In this document: one piece after another, positions 49,161 to 64,000 of the stretch
Position numbering within the stretch: position 1 is the first letter of the stretch
Layout: the number at the start of each line of letters is the position of its first letter
Assembly (NCBI GenBank): GCA_030144725.1
Contig: JASKMD010000024.1
Location: 3,215,076-3,279,075, forward strand
Direction of reading: 5' to 3'
DNA length: 64,000 nucleotides
Source: Haematococcus lacustris
Lineage: Eukaryota > Chlorophyta > Chlorophyceae > Chlamydomonadales > Haematococcaceae
Program-made: the position numbers and the translations under genes
Notes under the pieces: generated by a model
What the model saw: only the letters and a program-made list of their open reading frames with translations
Databases searched by the model: none
Told to the model about the DNA's origin: nothing

Positions 49161-50282
49161 AGCAGGCTGCTGCTGGGCCTTGAGTGGCTTGTCTCGCAGC
49201 CGTTTGTAGCCCAGGCCAGGGCACTCCCTGCCCCCGGCTGGCATCACAAGCAGCTCAGGCCATCAGCACAGCTCCAGCGGCCGCCACCTGCTCCCCCCAA
49301 TGCGCTGCATGTTCAGCGCTGCATTGCAGTCCCTGTCCAGCCACCTGCCCGGCTGTGGTGCCTTGGCTTTAGCAGCCTTGCCTTGGGCCTCCATTTAAGA
49401 CGGACCACTAGCAGCCACTAGCGGGAATACTGAGGACCACTAGTGGCCCGACTCAAATGGTGTTAATGGGCTGTGTGAAGTATACCCAGTGCACATGGAC
49501 ATGGTGCATGAGTGCCCACCACCTACATTATTGCCTGACCACGTGTAGAGCTGGCTGTAAGCTGTAAGCTGATGACAGCTCAAGAAGGGGGCACACACTA
49601 CTGTGCCTCAGCAGGCTGCTGCTGGGCCTTGAGTGGCTTGTCTCGCAGCCGTTTGTAGCCCAGGCCAGGGCACTCCCTGCCCCCGGCTGGCATCACAAGC
49701 AGCTCAGGCCATCAGCACAGCTCCAGCGGCCGCCACCTGCTCCCCCCAATGCGCTGCATGTTCAGCGCTGCATTGCAGTCCCTGTCCAGCCACCTGCCCG
49801 GCTGTGGTGCCTTGGCTTTAGCAGCCTTGCCTTGGGCCTCCATTTAAGACGGACCACTAGCAGCCACTAGCGGGAATACTGAGGACCACTAGTGGCCCGA
49901 CTCAAATGGTGTTAATGGGCTGTGTGAAGTATACCCAGTGCACATGGACATGGTGCATGAGTGCCCACCACCTACATTATTGCCTGACCACGTGTAGAGC
50001 TGGCTGTAAGCTGTAAGCTGATGACAGCTCAAGAAGGGGGCACACACTACTGTGCCTCAGCAGGCTGCTGCTGGGCCTTGAGTGGCTTGTCTCGCAGCCG
50101 TTTGTAGCCCAGGCCAGGGCACTCCCTGCCCCCGGCTGGCATCACAAGCAGCTCAGGCCATCAGCACAGCTCCAGCGGCCGCCACCTGCTCCCCCCAATG
50201 CGCTGCATGTTCAGCGCTGCATTGCAGTCCCTGTCCAGCCACCTGCCCGGCTGTGGTGCCTTGGCTTTAGCAGCCTTGCCTT
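48936..50282 (-). repeat. Perfect 449-bp tandem triplication of the Fanzor 3' end
   Basis: Copies 48936-49384, 49385-49833 and 49834-50282 appear identical by eye. Each carries the RuvC-III segment, the same premature TGA (tca at 49263, 49712 and 50161 on plus), the tail to its TAG, and about 225 bp of 3' non-coding sequence. Junctions fall on a 7-bp word (gggcctc on plus) shared by the coding linker and the 3' end, consistent with microhomology-mediated or unequal-exchange duplication. Absence of divergence implies a very recent event, gene conversion, or an assembly artefact. Confidence 0.95.
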
Positions 50283-51810
50283 GGGCCTCAACTGCCTACT
50301 CCTTGGTGCGCTTGCTGCGCTTGGCTGGCGGGGGAGTGCTGGGCCCTGGCTCTGAGGCTGCTGCAGTTGTGGCTTCCTGGCTGCTGCATGGAGCCTGTGG
50401 GGGCTTGCGGGGGGCACTACCGGGCACCACATCAGGCCCCACACCGGCTGGTCATGCTGCTAGCTCCAGGCTGGGCGCAGCAGGCGCTGCTCCACCTGCC
50501 CTGCTGGTGGCTTCCAGCCTGCACGCCTGGCGGGCTGCTCATAATCCAGCTGCCTCTCACATGACTGCTTTCCATTCACTGCTGAGATGACCCGGGTGGT
50601 GCGGTGCTCATCCACAAGCACCACCCTGCCCCGCCGCTGGTCTGTGCCCCTGGGCCTGCACACCACCTTGCAGCAGGCACGCAGCACCGCATCAGCACCC
50701 CACCCACCCCCAGTGCCAATGCCAGCTGCGCCAAAGAACACCACCAACTGCTTGGCATGCCCATGGCGCTCCATGGACACCTCAGCCACCTCCCATAACT
50801 GCAGCCATGCACACAAGGCGCACACAGGGTGGCTGACATGGTGGTATCAGGTTAGGCTTTCACTTCATACCCAACCCACCAGCTCTTTGTCCCTTACCCT
50901 CGCACCCACCCACCCACCCACCCACCCTCACCTTCTTAAAGAATAGCTCCAGCGCCCGGTCCTGGGCTCCGTACAGCCTCAGCCGCTGCCGTGCCCACTT
51001 GGGGTCCAGGTACACCTCGCAGACCGCGTCCCATGTTGCCAGCGTGACAGTGATGTGCTTCAGGTTGGCCTCCAAGGAGGTGCCAGCTGAGCTTGCTGCT
51101 GCCAGGTGCTGGAGGTGGGGCTGGATGGGTGCTAGCCACCGCTGGGTGTCGCGGCGTGCATTGTTCAGGCCGCTGGCATGCTTCACCTGGCCCTTGGTCA
51201 GCTTCCACTGGGCCAACTGGTCTGCTACCAGCTGGCCTGACTTCTTGTCCCTGGCTGCACTGACTGCCTGGGTGACCCTAATCTGTGTGGCTGGATTAAA
51301 CACAACCTCACGCTGCTCAACTATGGCCTCGCCTTTGTGGGGGAGTCGCACTGCATGGGCCGCTGCTGCTGCTGGCCGCAGGGGGTGGGGCAGGAGGAGG
51401 GGGGAGGAGGCGTGTGTAGTACACACACACGCTGACACCGTCTGCCTCTCAAAGAACTCCTGAAACCCCTTGTCTCAAAGCTTGCTGGTGTTGAACCACC
51501 TAGGCCAGTGGACCACAGTCCCACTCCATGCGGCTGGCTGGCACGTGGGGCTAAGGGGGGTAGGGGTCTGCATCAGGTGCGGGGCGTGGCTGCGCGGCTG
51601 GAGGTGTGGGTGCACAGGCATACCCCGCGGTGGGGTAGCCCACCAGGCACGTCAGAAACATACGCAACACAAACAGTGAAGCGATGACCCAGAGCTGGCT
51701 GAGCACTTCAGCCCGCAGCTGGAGGTGCGCCTGTAGCTTGCGCAGCACAGCGCCACCCGGGGCCTTGATCACCTGCGGCCAAGATACAATGTGGGGACGC
51801 TTTGTCAGCA

Positions 51811-51849
51811 CTTTGACAGGCCAGTTTGACAGGCCACTTTGACAGGCCA
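51811..51849. repeat. 13-bp tandem repeat (STTTGACAGGCCA) x3
   Basis: Three copies lie between the two Fanzor relics, flanked on both sides by 'cAatgtggggac', so the whole is a small nested duplication at the element boundary. Confidence 0.85.
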
Positions 51850-51960
51850 AGACACAATGTGGGGACACACAAGGCGGGGGCAGCTTTTCACCTGGCGTCT
51901 TTTCGTTCCCCAGCCATCACGGCGCACGACGACAGGTTGGTACACATAGCTCACAGTCAG

Positions 51961-52240
51961 CTAGAGACACGAGCCCTTCTTTTGCTTGTCGGCGCCCATC
52001 CGCTTCTTCTTAGCCATCACGCGATATGCATTGAGACGGACGCTGGGGTGCAGCCGCTGCCTGCCCTTGGGCAGCCGGTCATTGACCCGCTTGTAGCCCT
52101 GCTGGTACTCCTTGCCAATGGTAGGTAGAGCCTCCCGGTCCGTCCAGCTGCACAGCTCCAAGGGGCGTTGCATGCTCTCCCCAATGCGCTGCAAGTTGAG
52201 GCAGGAGTTGGAGTCCCGGTCCAGCCACCTGCCCCATGGG
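51961..52240 (-). pseudogene. Second Fanzor C-terminal fragment
   Basis: The reverse strand reads GRWLDRDSNSCLNLQRIGES (RuvC-III with catalytic D-R-D and N), then MQRPLELCSWTDREALP, GKEYQQGYKRVNDRLP and a basic tail NAYRVMAKKKRMGADKQKKG to TAG at 51961. Homology starts abruptly at about 52240, so the N-terminal four fifths are missing. It differs from its neighbour's C-terminus (WTDREALPTIGKEY versus a stop plus WPELLVMPAGGREC), so it represents a different subfamily. The basic tail, about 20 residues, could serve nuclear import. Confidence 0.7.
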
Positions 52241-53080
52241 GGGCCCTAAGGGTCGATACGCTCCGCCGCCGCCGGCTTCGGTCTCGAGCTGTTTATCGCC
52301 GGTGCTCGACCTCGCGGCCCACATTCCCGTTGTCTACTACCATAGCAGACTAAGCGGTCATCGCATGCCGCACGGTGCTACTCTAATCACACACGTCCCG
52401 GCACCCGGGACATGCATGACAAGGTTGTGTAAATCACATTATCCGAGTTTGGAGGATCTAACTGTAGGGCTCCCGCCTGTGTGATAGGGACGTCCTCGGG
52501 GACGGTGCGCCAAAGTCTGTACACCGAGATAGTGGCTGAGCAACATGATTGTTGACAAAACATTTCGGCAATCTACCAGGAAACATCAATACTGAACATG
52601 TACAACATCTTGCGCAACCATGGCACGTGCAGCGGCATACTGACACATTAACCATAGCACAACAATCACGGCTGCTTGAAGCTCTGTATTCATATAGCGA
52701 GTGGCTGCGTTCCGAATGGTCCGAACAATGCCTATCACACCCCGGCTAGGCCTCTCACACCTCCAACCATGGCACAAGCATGCAGTCAGATGATGTGCGA
52801 CACTGCAGCACAGGAGGATGAGAACATGGCCAACCACGTCATTCGCAGCTGCGGCAACGCCCATGCATTCATGCGACTCATGCGGCCCCTACACATCACT
52901 ATAATGGTCGGCCATGGCTGTGTGTGTGCGTGCGTACTTGTGTGTACGGCAGGCACGATCATGTGCAGCAGTGTACAAACACGTGCACATACAAAAGACA
53001 CTGCAACCTGTCTACCTAATGCTCCGAGTCACGGACCTAATTGTCCCACCAGGCCCTCACAAACCACCGTTGCCTTTGCT
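52241..53080. other. Region between Fanzor relics and TerC
   Basis: No supported gene. It should contain the TerC 3' UTR on the reverse strand; no TGTAA was recognised on that strand. The dispersed-repeat word gatgatgtgcgacactgcag (about 52790) links it to 47790. Confidence 0.35.
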
Positions 53081-54602
53081 TTACTCCGTCTTGCGGGACT
53101 CCGGCAGCAGCAGGCTAGCAGCCACCCCACTACCTAGCACCAGGCCCACGACTAACAAGGACACATCCGTGGGGATGTTTACGTCTACGAAATCAAGCGT
53201 CATCTTGACGCCGATGAAACCGAGCACCACAGCTACCGCCTTGTCGAGGTAGCGCAGCTCCGTCATCACCGTCGACACGAGCCGGTACAGCGCCCGCAAG
53301 CTGAGCACGGCGAAAATGTTCGAGGTGTATATTACGAATGGATCGAGAGTGACGCCGAAAACCGCTGGGATTGAGTCGATGGCAAAGACGACGTCGGACA
53401 GCTCAATGACGGCCAGCGTCAAGAGCAATGGTGTCGCGACGCGGCTGCCGTTGGCCGCCACCGACCAGAAGCGGTCGCCGTCGTACGTGTCTGAGGACTT
53501 AATGACGGAACGACACAGGCGCACTACCGTGTTCTTAGACAGGTCTTCTTGCTCGTCATCGTCGTCACCAGTCGTCAGTAGCTTCGCCGCGGTGAAAACA
53601 AGGATGGCGGCAAAAAGCAGGAGCATAGGGCGGAACGCCTCGATGAGCTCCACACCCGCCACGATGAAAATAGCTCGGAGGACCGCAGCGCTGCCAATGC
53701 CCCAGGCCAGCACCTTGGCCTGCGCCGGTGGCGGGGTTTTGAAGTACTTGAATGTGAGGATGAATACAAAGAGGTTGTCCACAGAAAGGCTCTGCTCCAA
53801 CAAGTAGCCAGCAAAGAACTCTTGGCCCTTTTCCGGGCCTTGAAAGTACCACACCCCCACCCCAAATGCCATGGCAGCAGCCACCCATCCGGCTATGCCC
53901 TCGTACCCAGCCTCCTTGGCTGGCAGCTGGCTGAGCGTGACCAACTCCTGCTCCTGCTCGTCCTGGTTGGGGTTGGAGCGGGAGGGCAGGCTGGCAAGGG
54001 GCAGGCTCTCACGATCAACCTTCTGCGGGCAGCCAACAGTGCGGGCAGGCAAAGGTTTGGCCAGCCATCCAGCCAGCAACATGCTCAACGCTGCTATGCA
54101 GCCAATGTCTGAGCAACACCCATGTTTGCATGCTGCTGAGCTTCTTTCGTGAGCTGATACAAATAGAGGAAGCTGGCTGTTGCTGTGTGCTTGCTAGGGA
54201 TGGGTGGGTTAGTGGGTCCAAAGGGTGGCACATACACATTTGCTAAGATTGCTGCTGCCATTGCTGCTGCTGTCGCTGCTGTCATTGCCGCTGCTGCCGC
54301 TGCTGCTGCTGCCACTGCCCCTACTGCTACCATCACCATAGCTCCCTGCTGCTGCTGCCATCACTGCTGCTGTTGGTCCCAAGGGGCCCGATGGTGAAGC
54401 TGCCGCTGCCTCGGGCTTTAGTTTCGCTGCTGGTCTTGCTGCTCACCTGTGCTTGCGGGGGTTGCTGACTGATGTGGTGAACGAAGGTTGGCCGGCCATG
54501 CCCGTGAAGGACCTTGGATGTTGGGAGCGCGCTAGGAAGTGGTAATTGTCGCAACCCTGGACTTGCGCAGCCGGCACTACTAGAGCGCACGCATCGCCAC
54601 AT
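53081..54602 (-). CDS. TerC: TerC-family thylakoid membrane protein, two exons
   Basis: Exon 1 is 54602-54447 (ATG; donor gtgagc) and exon 2 is 54022-53081 (acceptor ccgcag). Both junctions are phase 0, giving 365 residues. TerC proteins are multi-pass membrane proteins; the plant plastid member is needed for thylakoid biogenesis and membrane-protein insertion. Exon 1 is Arg/Ser/Pro-rich and nearly free of acidic residues (MWRCVRSSSAGCASPGLRQL), like a plastid transit peptide. Exon 2 holds the family signatures EQSLSVDNLFVFILTFKY and IELSDVVFAIDSIPAVFGVT, whose acidic residues are typical of the family, and seven to eight hydrophobic segments. A longer single-exon reading through the intron (from ATG at 54082) is possible but would lack a good presequence. 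It is divergently transcribed from the LRR gene. Confidence 0.94.
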
Positions 54603-55139
54603 AATCGCCAGGTTCCGCGTGCGGGAGGGCTACGACCTGCCTCCTACGATGATTCAGCGGCAGATAGCGGCACTTTGCGACACATGCAGTTGATCACCCG
54701 AGAAATCCAGCTGCTTGGTTTCTGAGCCTTCGCTTGCTTTATCGCGATGCTCTGTCGCATGGTTGATTGTAGATGGTTATATATGATGGCGCGGTGGCGC
54801 TGTAGTAGTGGACACTGCTCACTTCATTGAACTCTGTATTAAGCCTTGCATTACAGACTGAACTAGGTTACAGGAAGAGCACTGGCGGGGCTGGAAGCCT
54901 ATCAGGGGCAGGCAGTAGACCGTGCCATGCGTCATATGCCATGTGCATGGGATCATAGCTCCCACACAGCCCCTTATCACCATTCTAAGTTGTTCCTAGT
55001 GCTCCCTAGTGGTCCCTAGAGATCCGACTTGAATGGAGGCCCTAGCGAGGGACGAGGGGGCTTCACGATAAATGCATTTGAAAGTTATGGCAATGGTGCC
55101 CTTGTTTTCTCTAGCCCCGCCTTAGGCTACATCGCCGCA
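54603..55139. promoter_or_regulatory. Divergent promoter region, TerC / LRR gene
   Basis: The 537-bp space separates the start codons of two divergent genes. A TATATAA word on the reverse strand (plus 54775-54785, ggttatatatg) lies about 175 bp upstream of the TerC start and could be its TATA box. A Fanzor 3' end occupies 54918-55062, on the LRR side. Confidence 0.45.
54918..55062 (+). mobile_element. Solo Fanzor 3' end (diverged copy)
   Basis: Compared with the reverse complement of 48916-49060, both contain in order: gtgc..catgc, catgtgcatggg/gcactggg, cacacagccc, ttaYcaccatt, ctagtggtcc, taaatggaggccctag or tgaatggaggccctag, then gagggac and aggggg. Identity looks moderate with indels. 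No protein-coding part of the element is adjacent. It ends 78 bp before the LRR start codon. Confidence 0.65.

Positions 55140-64000
<8,861 letters not shown>

Larger units (their letters stand above)
48916..51790 (-). pseudogene. Decayed Fanzor (eukaryotic TnpB-like RNA-guided nuclease) with repeated 3' end
   Basis: Fanzor proteins are eukaryotic relatives of transposon TnpB that use a 3'-encoded guide RNA. Reading the reverse strand from about 51790: an N-terminal helical piece (VIKAPGGAVLRKLQAHLQLR); a middle segment at 51283-50932 (TQAVSAARDKKSGQLVADQL ... YLDPKWARQRLRLYGAQDRA) ending at a gtgagg donor; then, from an acceptor near 50802, KQLVVFFGAAGIGTGGG and VVLVDEHRTTRV (50597-50620), matching the Fanzor V-D-E-F-R-T-S block that carries the RuvC-II glutamate. 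A Lys/Arg-rich linker (PPAKRSKRTK) and GRWLDRDCNAALNMQRIG (RuvC-III) follow. Damage seen directly: TAG at 50460-50462, a frame slip in the C-run at about 50406-50411, TAG at 50296-50298, and TGA directly after RPLELC. I found no RuvC-I D-P-G. It is not functional as it stands. Confidence 0.75.

Noticed and set aside
48936..50282. CRISPR-like array
   Set aside because: The three repeats are contiguous 449-bp copies without spacers and carry protein-coding sequence; the host is a eukaryote.
54022..54088. Single-exon TerC gene starting at ATG 54082
   Set aside because: A two-exon model has a strong donor and acceptor in the same phase and supplies a typical plastid presequence, which the single-exon reading lacks.

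Overview
This is nuclear DNA of a GC-rich, intron-dense, repeat-laden eukaryote. It is most plausibly a chlamydomonadalean (volvocine-side) green alga. Supporting signs: a plastid-type TerC gene with an Arg/Ser-rich presequence, coding exons of about 60-250 bp with GT-AG (a few GC-AG) introns, TGTAA-type candidate poly(A) signals, many low-complexity Ala/Gly/Pro/Gln stretches, and extreme C/G-rich microsatellites inside introns. Telomere-like tracts are TTAGGG rather than the TTTTAGGG of Chlamydomonas reinhardtii, and several ORF fragments look like lineage-specific mobile ORFs. Both point to a Haematococcus-like relative. That species call is inference only.

Layout. 1-1.0 kb: 5' part of a reverse-strand ORF, frameshifted and cut by the window edge, possibly a Fanzor N-terminal half. 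2.5-5.6 kb: six exons of a TPR-like protein. 6.2-7.3 kb: a small gene ending in a SAP-like helix pair. 8-13.3 kb: repeat-rich accessory DNA with diverged direct repeats, a 500-N gap, a hAT-like transposase remnant and a Fanzor C-terminal remnant. 13.7-24.3 kb: a long coiled-coil protein whose introns carry a 2-kb heptamer satellite and other arrays. 25.1-36.5 kb: a complete 22-exon XPB/ERCC3 (TFIIH helicase) gene. 36.9-45.2 kb: a complete 13-exon voltage-gated/CNBD cation-channel gene with a non-canonical selectivity filter. 45.2-48.9 kb: no supported gene. 48.9-52.2 kb: two decayed Fanzor/TnpB-family ORFs, one with its 3' end triplicated as perfect 449-bp tandem repeats. 53.1-54.6 kb: a two-exon TerC gene on the reverse strand. 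54.9-55.06 kb: a solo Fanzor 3' end in the divergent promoter region. 55.1 kb to the right edge: a leucine-rich-repeat plus coiled-coil protein with (CTG)129 in one intron.

How it fits together. The host genes (XPB for transcription and nucleotide-excision repair, TerC for thylakoid biogenesis, a cation channel, LRR and coiled-coil structural proteins) are unrelated housekeeping or cellular genes. Splice phases were checked by hand and are consistent through all exons of XPB, the channel, TerC and the LRR gene. The accessory story is a set of related Fanzor-type RNA-guided-nuclease relics, at least four and perhaps six in 64 kb. A conserved 3'-terminal non-coding block survives even where the protein does not. 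The simple-sequence arrays also tend to follow a polarity: pyrimidine-rich arrays abut 3' splice sites, while G-rich arrays sit just after 5' splice sites.
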